64,000 nucleotides of DNA, from NCBI RefSeq assembly GCF_020882245.1, contig NC_083597.1, positions 16,278,581 to 16,342,580 of the forward strand, in the 5' to 3' direction. Origin of the DNA: Rhopalosiphum padi (taxonomy: Eukaryota; Arthropoda; Insecta; Hemiptera; Aphididae). The notes under the pieces were generated by a model, which was not told the origin of the DNA, did not search any database, and saw only the letters and a program-made list of their open reading frames with translations. A program made the translations under genes and the position numbers. Positions 25,103 to 37,200 of the stretch are shown here, piece after piece; the stretch's first letter is position 1, and each line of letters begins with the position of its first letter.

Positions 25103-28100
25103 ATGGTGCGGCACAATAATCAGTTGCCAAACAATTTACCACAACTCCAAAATCTTATTAAAAGGGATCCAGCATCGTATAAGGATGAAGTAAATTTAAC
25201 TATTAAAAAATTGACTACCATGAATAATTTTGTGATTGATATTTAAAACTTAAACATTTTTAGTTCCTTCAACAACAACGCCATTATAAGTCACTATTGG
25301 CAGTTTTCACATTGCGCCCAACAGATTTCAATAAAAGCCTTGATGAACTGGTAATGTTTATGGCTCAGGTAGCGCATTGCTATCCTGGTGAATTGGCAAC
25401 CTTTGCACAAGAGCTCACGGTTATGTTACAGACTCATGGTCCTGTACTAGATAAAGATATGCGAATGGTAAGTGTTAATAACAACACAATTTAAGATTTA
25501 AAATATGCAATTATAATGTTACTGTATTTATATTCTCAGACATTTTGCCGAGCTTTAATATTGTTACGTAACAAGCGATTATTGACACCTACAGATTTGC
25601 TTTCTCTATTTTTTGGATTACTCAGATCACAAGATAAAGAATTAAGAAAATTTTTAGAATCACATATAGTTTCTGATATTAAGAACTTGAATTCAAAACA
25701 TAAAGATGCCAAATTAAATCGAGTAAGTGTTGTATAAAAATACTGAAGTTATGAACAAGTGTAGAATATAATTTTTTGTTTGTTTTTTTGTTAGAATCTT
25801 CAAAATTTTATGTACACCATGCTTAAAGATAACAATGCTAAAGCAGCTAAAATGTCTTTAGTAAGTATAAAGTAAATTGTATAATAAAAAAATTTAAATA
25901 TATACCATATTACAATGATATAATATGTTTTCTATTTAAGGGTATAATGGTTGATTTGTACAAAAAGAATATTTGGAGGGATACAAAAACAGTCAATGTT
26001 ATATCAACAGGTTGTTTTTCAAAAATTACTAAAGTCATGGTTGCTGCATTAAAATTTTTTGTAACTGTGGATGCTAATGATTCTTCAGACGAGAGTGATT
26101 CATCAAGTTCAGATGATGTAATTATTTACCAAATGATACATTATGTTATTCCTTAAAATACTAAAAAACTTTTAATTATTATCTAAGGACACACCCAATA
26201 CTAGAGAAGTGATTATGGCTAATAAAGTGAGCAAAACTACAAGAAAAAGAACAAAAAATTTAAAAAAAGTTAAAAGATTAGTTGAGGTATGTATCTTTTC
26301 AAATTACTTAAAATTATTATTGATTTGTATTTATGAAAATATAGTCTGAAAAATAATTCAATTCAATTATTTCAGAAAAATAAAAAAAAGAAGAAACAAT
26401 CACAATCATCTAATTTTGCAGCTTTGACATTAATACATGATCCTCAAGGGTTTGCAGAAAAATTATTTCATCAGTTAGAAAAAAGACATGAACGGTTTGA
26501 AGTAAAAATGTTGACATTAGATGTAGTGTCACGATTAATTGGTTTACACCAATTAATAATTTTCAATTTTTACCCTTATATCCAAAGGTTTTTACAACCT
26601 CATCAAAAAGGTTAATATAATATAAATTTTGACTTTCTATAATATATCTATAAATATATGTGTGTATTATTAATAAAAAAATTCATATTAGTTTTAATTT
26701 ATGTAACTAAATTGGTTATTTAAAGTTTGATCTTTTATTTATTTTAATATTTTTACTAAAATAGTCAATTTCATGATAAATATTATTGTGAAGTTAATAG
26801 TTTATTAATGTAGGTGTAACATATAATTAAAATTTTGGCTACTGAAAGTTATAACATCAGATAAAGTGTTTACACTGTAATAATTTAATTTATAATGTTT
26901 TAGAGGTAGTACGAATGATGCAATTTGTTGCTCAGGCATCACACGAAGTTGTTCCACCCGATGTTTTAGAACCTGTGTTACGCGCATTAGTTAATAATTT
27001 CGTCACAGAAAGAAATTCATCTGATGTTATGGCAATTGGGTAAGATTTGCATATAATGAATATATTTTTAAAATAGCAGAAAATATGGTATACATATATT
27101 TGTGTTTCTTAGGTTAAATGCAATTCGTGAAATGTGTACAAGAGCCCCCTTGGTTATGACTGAAGATTTACTAAGAGATCTTGCTCAATACAAAAATTAT
27201 CGTGAGCGTAGTGTCATGATGGCAGCTAAGTCATTAATACATGTTTATAGATCTTCTATGCCACATTTATTGCATAAAAAAGATAGGGTAATTTTTTTTT
27301 TTTATTAGTTGTGTTACATTTATATTATTTAATTATGGTTAATGGTTATGCTATTTTATTATTCAGGGAAGACCTACCGAGGCATCGTTGGAAATCGTGG
27401 CAAGAAAATATGGTGAAGTGGATGCAAAAGAGTTTGTACCTGGTGCTGAAATACTTCTCGAAACAGAAAATAATGAGTCTTGTGATGATTCTGATGAGTC
27501 AGGTGATGAATGGGTGAATGTTAGTCATTCAGAGGATGAAATCAGTGAAGATGAGAATATAGACGGTGAAGATGAAGAAGTTGATGATAGTGATGATGAA
27601 GAAAATGATGATATAGAAAGTAATTCTGATACTGAGGGAATAAATGACACTGATCAAAGTATTTCTACACAAAACTCAACAACAAACACGATTACTAAAA
27701 AAAAGAAAGTAATATCTAAAAAAGAACAATTGGCTGAAAAGAAAGAAAAGGCAGCACAAGTTAGTTCAATGAGAATTTTATCTGATGAAGATTTTAAACG
27801 TATAGAAATTGCTCAATTAAGCAAACAGATGACTTCTGCTAAAAATCGCAAAAGACCTGCTGAACCTGAAGAAACATCTAGGTAATAATCATTTTTAAAA
27901 TACAGAGAGTAACAGACTTGAGAAAAAAAAAATTATGCTACTTAAACGTATGACAAAAATTGTAAATATTATATGATGAGTAAATAATTTAAGAAATATA
28001 CTCATGTCAGCAAATTCTCAAAAATCATATTTTTTAAAAAGTTATTACGTTTCAAATTAATTCAATCAAAAAACATTGATATTTTAAAAAATAATTGATT

Positions 28101-30020
28101 TAAATAAATCTTTTTAACATCAAAATTATTCCTATAATCAGATTCACAAATTGGCTATTTTAAATTTATCCAAAAAATTTAAATCAAATTTAATTTTTTT
28201 TCAGTACTAAAAATAAACATTAAAATTAATTTAAAAATTAAATTAAACATGTAATGCTAGGGTCTCTTAATGATAAATAAAAAAAAAACATTCAAAATAT
28301 TAATTAGAACAAAAGTTATTCCAAAAGTCAGTTCTATCTGTTACACTCTGTATATTAAATATTAATAAATAATATAATAAATTTATATTTTATGTTTTTC
28401 AGAGGAGAATTAGTTCGGCTTAAAGATATTGAAAATATTTATAAAAAAAGAAAACATGATAAACAAACAAGAATAGACTCTATTAAGGTACCAATAAATT
28501 TACTATTAAATAAATTAAGTATTTTTACATTTTATTAATTGTAGAAAGGACAAGAGGGTAGAGAGAAGTTTGGATACAAGGATGGACGTTTAAATCCATT
28601 TTCTAGTAAGACAAACAGAGAAAAAAAGAAGACCAAAAATTTCATGATGATTAAACACAAAGCAAAAGGAAAAGTAAAGAAGTCTTTTAAGGATAAACAG
28701 GTAACTTATAAATTTAAAAATACATTAAACATTTCATTATTAATAATTATAATAGCTTAAATTCGTGTTAGCAATTATTTGATCATTAGTTGAAACTATT
28801 ATATAAAATAATAAATAATGTCCATAAGAATTAATTTTAGAGTTTATGGCACAGGTTTCTAAACTCTTTTGGTTCACAATTTCACATATACCCAAAAATA
28901 AAAATAATTAAACAGATAATCACAAATCACAGTTTTGGAACCACTGTTTTAGAATATTAACTCAAATATAATATCCACTAAAGTTAAAAATATAATTATT
29001 CTCAGTAATTATTTACTTATTTATTTATTAATACAAATGTCCAATTCATAATATTTTAGTATAAATAACAATAGTATAATATAATTTAAAAATAATAAGA
29101 TATAACATAATAAAAGATAAATAAACTAACACATAGAATAATAATAATAATAACAATGTTTATTAAAGTAATTGACTATTTCCAGAAGACATTAAAATAT
29201 TTATGTGTACTTATGAGAAGAATGAAGAATATAAAATAAATGATTGTTGCGAGTGTAGTGTTTGTTAACTTTGAAATTTAATAGACTTAATAAAAATGAA
29301 TCATCAATCTAGTTATTTAGCAATTTGGAGAAAAATGTGTTGTATAATAAATTGCTATGTAATTTTAAAGTTTTTAAGTTTAATAATTTTAAAATATTTT
29401 CATAACCAAAGTGAGGAGTTCTTAGAATATTATATTTATGGGATATAAATCTGAGAACTTTTACACTTTTTCAAGTTGATCATTATGTCCTGCATTGTTG
29501 TGGTCCCAAATTAAAGGAGTATATTCTAATAAGGAACAAACTAGTGAGGAGTATAGACACTTGAGAGCAAATGGATCATAAAAATCGGAACAGTATTTTT
29601 ATCATACCAAATATAGCTAAGGCTTTATTTTTAGTCAATGATACATGAGCATTGAATAGTAATTTAGAATCAAATAAAATCCTTTTTAAAGTCTTTAACC
29701 GAAGGCAAACAATGTAAATTAATTAATTAATCATTTTTTTTTCATTGATATCAATAAAAAAAACGTATTTATCAAATCTACAAAACAAATTAATTTAATC
29801 ATAAAAATAGTGAAAGTTAATAGATTTAGGTATAAATATTTTGCTTGTTTTAAAATGTATTAAAAATTGAATGTGGTTTGATTTTTGTGTATTATTATTT
29901 AATTGTATTCTTATATTTTTAGATATTTAAAATATAGTAAAGGATTCATAAATAGAATTTTGTTTTTGTTTTCAGATTGCATTACGAAATCATTTGACCA
30001 AGCTGAAGAAGATGAAATAA
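25103..30020 (+). CDS. Protein SDA1 homolog (13 exons)
   Basis: SDA1 is a conserved nucleolar protein needed for maturation and export of the 60S pre-ribosomal subunit. The coding exons are 25103-25189, 25264-25467, 25540-25722, 25795-25860, 25941-26117, 26188-26286, 26376-26610, 26904-27039, 27113-27287, 27367-27881, 28403-28487, 28545-28700 and 29976-30020. All join at GT-AG sites in phase and give 720 codons, close to the human protein (687). The N-terminus (NNLPQLQNLIKRDPASY) and the segment TFCRALILLRNKRLLTP in exon 3 match the family closely; the NUC130/3NT-like region follows. LIHDPQGFAEKLFHQLE in exon 7, FYPYIQRFLQPHQK at its end, and RGRPTEAS lead into the C-terminal SDA1 domain. Two acidic tracts (end of exon 5; residues about 488-535) and Lys-rich stretches are typical. 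The last intron (1275 bp) holds a retrotransposon fragment. The start is the ATG that opens the conserved N-terminus. AATAAA at 30,191 is a plausible polyadenylation signal. Confidence 0.95.
29020..29700 (-). mobile_element. Decayed non-LTR retrotransposon fragment in SDA1 intron 12
   Basis: On the minus strand around 29,475-29,575 the translation contains LYSSLVCSLLEYTPLIWD followed by HNNAGHNDQLEKV. This is the signature of the region after the catalytic palm in Jockey/CR1-type reverse transcriptases (usually LYxSLVRxxLEYxxxxWxP...QLExVQ). The reading continues after a stop and frame change with FLRFISHKYNILRTPHFGY-like sequence. No upstream catalytic block is present, so the copy is 5'-truncated. 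It lies antisense to SDA1 and wholly inside the intron. Confidence 0.7.
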
Positions 30021-31739
30021 TAAAATTAATTATTTTTGAATTTCATGTATTTAAAAATGTGAATTAAGTACAAGATAACCAATTTAAATATATAATGTTT
30101 ATTTATTTGAAGTGTATCATCTATATTATGTAGTTATTATTTTTTAAAAACTGATTAAACAGTTTTATGTACTCAATTAGATAATAACTAAATAAACAGT
30201 GACTATAATGTTACATGATATAGGTAATCATTAAACCATTACAGTCATTACACAAATTTTAATATTTTATGTACATAGTGTATTCTAAAAAAATTTACCA
30301 ACATATTATAGTATAATTTTGTATTTTTGTACATATTGTTAGGTAATTAAAATTAGCAATTTAAAGTTAATCAAGAGTATCTCTTCAGTATCGAGCATTC
30401 AAGAAATAACATGACCTTTTTCAGTGTTGTGTGTCAGCAAGACATGTTGGAGTTAGATATAGCAGATAATTTTTCTAAAATTCTGATATATCAAAATCAA
30501 AATTTAAACGAGTAGTTTTTTATTTATTGAACTTTATTTGCTAAGGATAATATAGATCCATAATAATGGGTTCTGAAGATATGGGGGCTATGAAAATTTT
30601 AAAATTTTAGTAATAAATATTAATCTATCAATATTATGCCACTATAGTACAATTGTTTTATTGTATGATTCTTTTTAGGTAATATGATAGCACATAGATT
30701 GATATTTAATCACATTTTATAGTAATGTTAAAATTTAAAATTACAATTCATATTAGAATATATAATAAAAATAAAAATGAGTACCACTATTTATATTACT
30801 TAATCAACTATTTTGAGATTTGTATGAAAAATAATATCATACCAAATTAACAAGTAATAATGACTTGAATGGTTATTATTTATATTATTATTATTAATTT
30901 ACTTAATACGAGTATAGTATAAATGTACATAACTAATGAGTAAATTAAATTAATTACCAACTAAAAAAAACGATTATGGAAATATGTAAGAATAAATTAT
31001 CTCATTAAATCATTTCAAGAGTAGGTAAATAATACCTAACTATTATATTTAAATATTTAATAATAATTTAATGTATTCAGATGTACATAATTAGTGAGTT
31101 TTTTCATTATTTGAACAACGGTCAACAATTATGTTTTTAAGTAGATTTTAGATGTTGGTACTAAATACTAATTAGTAATTTTAGCTGTTCTAGTGGTCTA
31201 CCTACAACATAATTAAATCATATTTTTAAAACATAATATTATTGTTTGAACTGTCATAATATAATACTATAATATACATTAGAAGTATTAATAAAATTAA
31301 CATAATTACGATTGCGATTGCGGATATCTTTGTTCTAAAAATTCAGTCAAAATAATTGAAAAAATAAAAAAAAAATTTCGTTTCTCGTTAAACCGTCTTT
31401 TCGATTATCCGTCAAGGCTCTGGTTCTGATACTGAAGATTAATCGAGGTTCTATTGCATTAGAATTAAAATGTATTTCGGATACAAAAACTATAAACATC
31501 GATTGCTGGCTGCACCTGCTATTGACAACTATGTGTATAGTGTCGAAATACATAATATTTGTTTCTGTCGCACAGTTTATTCATTACATACTGTAGTGTT
31601 ATTGTTACGAAGAATAGGTACGCGTCTAACATATTATTATTCTTTTCTTCTAAAAGTATATCAAACATACATTTTTCGTAGTTCCGTACAACTATTACTA
31701 TATCAACGGATATTATTCTGCATCATTACATTCATTATC
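30021..31739. other. Spacer between SDA1 and the repeat-protein locus
   Basis: This is AT-rich sequence. Its first 200 bases are presumably the SDA1 3' untranslated region, ending near AATAAA at 30,191. An open frame upstream of the next locus (from 31,470) is in frame with it, but it looks non-coding until the ATG at 31,740. No other feature was recognised. Confidence 0.5.
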
Positions 31740-32630
31740 ATGTTTGAAAATAATACTATTACATCCGATGGCGAGACCAGGTCGCCGTCTGCTCCGACCG
31801 AGCATCTGGCGATACTGCCGGTTCCAGCTAAACCATCCGCGAATGGTCGGTCAGCAAAAGTATGTCGCGAGTTTTCAGGTCTGGCGACAAGACCGTATTG
31901 TTCAATGCCCAAAATTGCAGTGATGCATAGGCGCCGCCAGGAATTTTATTAGGGGGGGGTGCATCGTGCAAGTAGATATACGCTAATTTCTAAATAATGC
32001 TTATATACGTAATAATAATAATAATAATAATAGTTAAATACGTAATATAATATAATATAATGTAGATTATAAGTATGCAAAATAAAATAGTTTCAATACC
32101 ATTCAATATTTTTAATTTAATTTAATTTTTTGTAAAGCCAGGGGGGGGTTGCAAGTGCACCCCCTTGCAACCCCCTCGCGACGCCCACGCGGTGATGTAT
32201 GATGCAGCAAACGGTCGATCAGAAGACGTGTATGTCGAGTTTTCTGGTCTGACGAAAAGGCAATATTGTTCTATGCCGAACATTGCAGTGGTGTATGGCG
32301 AGGACGATGCGATTCAGCTGCAATCGCCGTCTTCGCGGGGACGTGCAGGCGAGCGGCGACTTGACGGGTCCGCCGAGGAAATCGTGCAATTCCACGCCGA
32401 ACATTTACGTCACATTTAGCGAGACCGAAGCGACCGGAGTTGAATGCATTCCTATGCAAACTTCGACCGAAATACTAAACGGATCATCAATACCGGCCGA
32501 TATGCAAACGTCTTTGGATTCGATAACCAGCCGCGGAACTGGAACAGAGTTTAAGGTGACTACGGCTCAACGCGGGCGCCGTACGTGGTGGAAACGCACA
32601 AAAAAATTCGTCCGTCGGTTGTTTTGTTGA
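31740..32630 (+). pseudogene. Tandem-repeat protein gene, broken by a MITE and a frameshift
   Basis: The product is unknown. Reading from ATG 31,740, three diverged copies of a roughly 33-residue unit appear: VCREFSGLATRPYCSMPKIAV, VYVEFSGLTKRQYCSMPNIAV and a weaker copy with SCNSTPNIYVTFSETEA. The first is in frame 0, the second in frame 2 (from about 32,190) and the third in frame 0 again. A MITE (31,929-32,192) with an 8-bp near-perfect target duplication splits repeat 1 from repeat 2. Its length plus the duplication is 272 bp, which exactly explains the first frame change. A second indel between 32,283 and 32,419 is needed for the other. The last frame ends with a basic, aromatic tail, WWKRTKKFVRRLFC, at 32,630. 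The segment is CpG-rich compared with its flanks, as expected for real coding sequence. Splicing out the MITE is an alternative to pseudogene status, but the second frameshift argues for decay. Confidence 0.6.
31929..32192. mobile_element. MITE, hAT-like, 264 bp
   Basis: The left end starts AGGCGCCGCCAGG and soon runs into a G tract; the right end reads GCACCCCCTTGCAACCCCCT then CGCGACGCCC. Reverse-complemented, the right end (GGGCGTCGCG...GGGGGTGCA) resembles the left, giving imperfect inverted termini. It is flanked by TGATGCAT (31,921-31,928) and TGATGTAT (32,193-32,200), an 8-bp duplication with one mismatch, as made by hAT transposases. The interior has a TAA microsatellite and no ORF. 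Confidence 0.7.
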
Positions 32631-34292
32631 GTGTAAGGTGTATAACGCGTGTAACACAGGCATGTAGCTCATGCAATATGGCTATTGAAAATAGTATACA
32701 TTGTTTTTCATTAATACATTTGTTTTTGTTATATTAGTTAATTTGTTTTTATATTTTATGTGCTATTATTAAATAAGGCTAACACACATTTGTAAAAATG
32801 TTGACTTTGCCTTTATAATAATAGGTACTTTGCAGGTACTTTCGGTTTTTTTGTAACCCGTGTAAAAAATCGCGAGGTTAGGGTAAGGTATTGAATATTT
32901 TCAAGCTTTTTGACAAGTTATTATACTTATTATATACTTAGGTAGATTTGGTACTTAAAGCAATGACATTTTACAACTTTACAATTTTTTCTTCTGATCG
33001 CCTTCCCCCCGAAAAAAGGACCGTCTGGCATCTAGATTTATTTTTCTACCAGAAAAAATATTGAAGTTGAAAATTTTTAGTGTTTCAAAAGGCGATGACG
33101 ACAAACAAATAAAATAAAACACTGGTAATAATATTGTAAGATCAATAGGTACATTCAATACTAGGCTAAGAGTTCTAAATGGACATTTTTTATTATGAAT
33201 TATGAACGTATCCTTTAATTTGTAAATATGAGACGGAAAATGTATTTTCTGCGTGAGATAGTAAGCCAGATTTTTTTTATTTGTTAGTAATGTTAATAAA
33301 ATGCCTTGTTTATACAAAAAAATATTGTTTCTTCTTTTTTATATTTCCAAGGATATAATACTTCACGATGTTACCTAATTAACGAAATAATGACTGATAA
33401 TAAAATCTTTAATACATAATATTTATGTATACTTAAAACATGATTCGTTTTTGTATATAGAGTTATATGAACATGACAACATGTTCATGGTCGATGAATC
33501 GACCCGCATGAGCTATAAACACCAAATACGTATTGTATAATGTATCGAGAAATAGATGAAACATCGTATACAGCATTAAACACGGTGAATTGTATTAATT
33601 GTAAATATAACACCGACGGAAACGATACAGCAAGGATGTAAACTAAGTATAAGGATTGTAAATATATATGTGTTATGCGGAACATGAACGTCATTAGTCA
33701 GATCTTATACACAATACAATAAATAAAACAAATTCGAAATTGTATTTTACATAGCTATGTCGAAAAATAAGTATTTTTTGAAAGTATTTCGGAGGAGGTG
33801 TATGTAAAGCCTCCTGTATACGTGCCTGCACTGATAAATATGCATTTTTTCTAAAACTGTCTTCAGCTATATTCTTATCTGAACACATACATATCGTATA
33901 ACAAGTTCTGTACTTGGGAATGACTTTTCGCCGCGATGTGAATTCCGAGTTCCGACAGTATAACAATTGTTATTATAGGCCGTGTATAGGTTATAGGTAA
34001 ATGAATATATGCTAAGTTAAAAATGGTTACAAATTTATGTAGCGCATTACATAAATAGTGTCTATACACGGCTATGAACTATACACGTGTGTGTCAAGAA
34101 TATAATTGTATATTTACATAAGTATAATAGGTACCTATAGTGTGCAGAATGGTAATATGTTATTGTTAAGAAAACTGAAAGGTTCTATAATGTTAAAATA
34201 ATAAAAGACATTTATTTATTTACACATCATATAGTATTTTTTCTATCGATTTTTTTTATTTTACCTAATTAATAATTAGTATGGAAAAAGTT
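32631..34292. other. Gene-free spacer
   Basis: No supported gene. Several minus-strand frames of 60-112 codons (for example 32979-33317) have no recognisable motif. A short inverted pair GCCGTGTATAG (about 33,979 and 34,063, reverse) may mark a small element, but nothing else supports it. Confidence 0.45.
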
Positions 34293-37200
34293 TTAAAGGA
34301 ATACGTTTTTTAGCGCAAGTAATGACGCCAAAAACAAAGACTGGCTTCCAACATTATTGCTCGCTATACTATTAATACTTGTTGAATACATCTCGAAAAA
34401 AACCTTGGACATTTCATCGGGTAAATCCAGGTACACTCGATTTTTTCCAACGGTATTTATCAGCTGTACCAGTTTTGGATAATTGATGATATCTTTAGGG
34501 TCACTACACCAGACGGTCAGAGTTGAGCCAACCGGCGACGTCTCCAACAGATATTGAAGTTCCGATATCGAATTGACTGCAAACGACGCTCGTACCGCGT
34601 AAGTCACAGGTTTCATGTATTTGTTTTTAAACAGTACGTCTACCATGTCGTTTATGTGATTCTCCGAATACTTGGCTGAAAAATTCATAATTTGGGGTTT
34701 ATCGTAATAGGCAATAACAAGCACGTTAGCCGCATTTAGTATGCTTAAATCACAGTATATAATATGATTAAGTTAAACATTAATTTAATCCGTGCTTATT
34801 TGTATAATATAAACGATTATAGGTACCATTATCGTTGCGTTCAGTAGTCCAGCCTAACGATAAAATTGAATCGGGAAAACTTTTTGACGATATTCTAAGG
34901 AAAGTGTCTGCGTCTACTCCGGGACTTTTTCCTGGACCGGGACCAGGTAAGATATCTGCATTCAACCAAGGTTGGCGGTTTGGAGGCGAATCCTAATAAA
35001 ATCATAAGTAGTCAGTCACTATAAACTATGTATTATATGGTCTTATTAAACCTAAAGACGTGGTAATCGGATTGGACTTATGAGTTGTCACTTTTTTAGA
35101 TGCATATTTTCCCGTAAACCCGCACAATAATAACCATTAAAATAACCACTATAGTATATAATATAATATATCACACGTATACGTTTATACATACATTTAT
35201 ATAAGATTATATACATCCTTTAATTTTATCAAATTGCGTTCCATATTACACAATATACTATATATTAAAATAATTAATCTAATTATTAATTTTTAAGTTG
35301 AATTTACACGAAAATTGGTTTAAAGACACGTATAGGTAATCAGAACAACCCTTTTCCTCAATCCCGTTTATATCAATTAGACCTATAACTGGGCCAACTG
35401 TATAGTATTAATTTTATTATTATTAAAATGATTGTATAAAACTATAATAAAATAAGAACACTTTTATATTTATATACATGCACAGGCACACCACTAATAC
35501 TTAAATGTGTTATTTTGTGTAATTTGTACTATTAGTATAAGTACAAATGGTACAATGAATTATTAGCATGATAACCTTGCTCATACATCATATCATTCAT
35601 ATCAAAATTATTTCCATGCTAAGAACATTTCAATTATTACTTAGAGTCAAAGGTTTAAATTATATACATTTCAATAGACAACATAATTACAACTTTGATT
35701 TTTAAACATTTTCAGTAATTAATTAAATTTATTGTCGTACCAATTGTCTTACGCTTGTTTATCGTTGCTATTATATTCTGTCTGATTTTTTTTTTAGTTT
35801 TTAAACTAAACTATTTATATTAGAACATCATTAACATGTTTAAGCGTTGAGCTATTCATTGATGATATTAAACTAAAAGTTTGCCTACGTATCTTTGTAG
35901 ATATTTATGATCACTACTAAAATGAAAGATGAATAAATAAATAATTAATCATTTTTCGCGAGACGCCGCAATTCTGTTAAAAAATACTTACTTTATAAGT
36001 ATTTTCAATGATTGGCGAGGCTAGTTTAAATGCTTCGGTTGATTTAAAATCAAGCTTTATGGTTTTATCAGAATTGTTCCACGCGTTTAAAAATTCTTGA
36101 AGACTCAAGTCTGAAGTTATGGAGGGAGGATGACCCATTATTGGTATTCGGTCAGTTTTCTCTCCTTCTGTTTGAGGTTCATCGATCAAATGACCAGTAA
36201 TAACATCAGCTTCTATCATTGTGGATTCACCTATAGATATTTCAAATTATTAGTTAATTTATTATTAGATAGTAATTTTTTTTTTGTATCCATCAAATAT
36301 CGATAAGTTAAATATGTTTGATGTTTGTTTAATATATTGACGATTTGTGTATACCTACAAATAATATATTTTCATATCTGCAATTACGATATGAATAACT
36401 CATGTATCTAATAATGATAAAATATACCTAAAATGTTGTTTTTATTACTTTTTTATTAATTATTAAAGAACAAATGTAGGTAAATTTTAATATTGACGAT
36501 TAAAAAAAATAATATTTTAATTAAAATTTAACAGAAAATAGCATTAAAATAAAAAGTAAATTATAGGAGTAGAATGAAAACGAAGCACTGAATAAGAAAT
36601 ATTAAATGTTAATACTATAATAATTATAATAATTATATTATTTATATTTATAACATTCATAGTTATTTTAACAAAAATTAAAAATTAGGTACCACATTTC
36701 GATGTGAAACTCAAAATTCATGTGTTTTATTATATTGGTGTCACCACGTCATAACATAATATAATATTATTACGTAATGTATAGCAAATAATATATACAG
36801 GGCATATCAAGCAAACAAATTACTTATTCCAACGTTTTTCTTTAATAATAAATTTATTTAAATTCTAATTTTTAGAATTTCTGTGTTGGTATACTATTAT
36901 AGTATACTTAAAGACTACTTATATATTTTTAAATACTTAAATTTTACATGCTTATTAAGGATTGTATACTGTTTCAACAAACAGACATTTTCTTTAAAAT
37001 TAGAACCACCCTTTCTTACTATTATAATTATTAAGAAAATTATTATTTTTTATTTAAATTGTTATAAAAAAATGTATTTATTAAATGTGTCAACTTTTTA
37101 AATTACCTATAATTATAATTTAAGATAATTAGCGAACATATTTCAGTAATAATTTTGATACTAAATGTATAGATTTAATGAATAATCTAATATTGGAAAA

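Noticed and set aside
32979..33317. 112-codon minus-strand ORF
   Set aside because: Lys/Phe/Leu-biased frame without motif or neighbouring exons.
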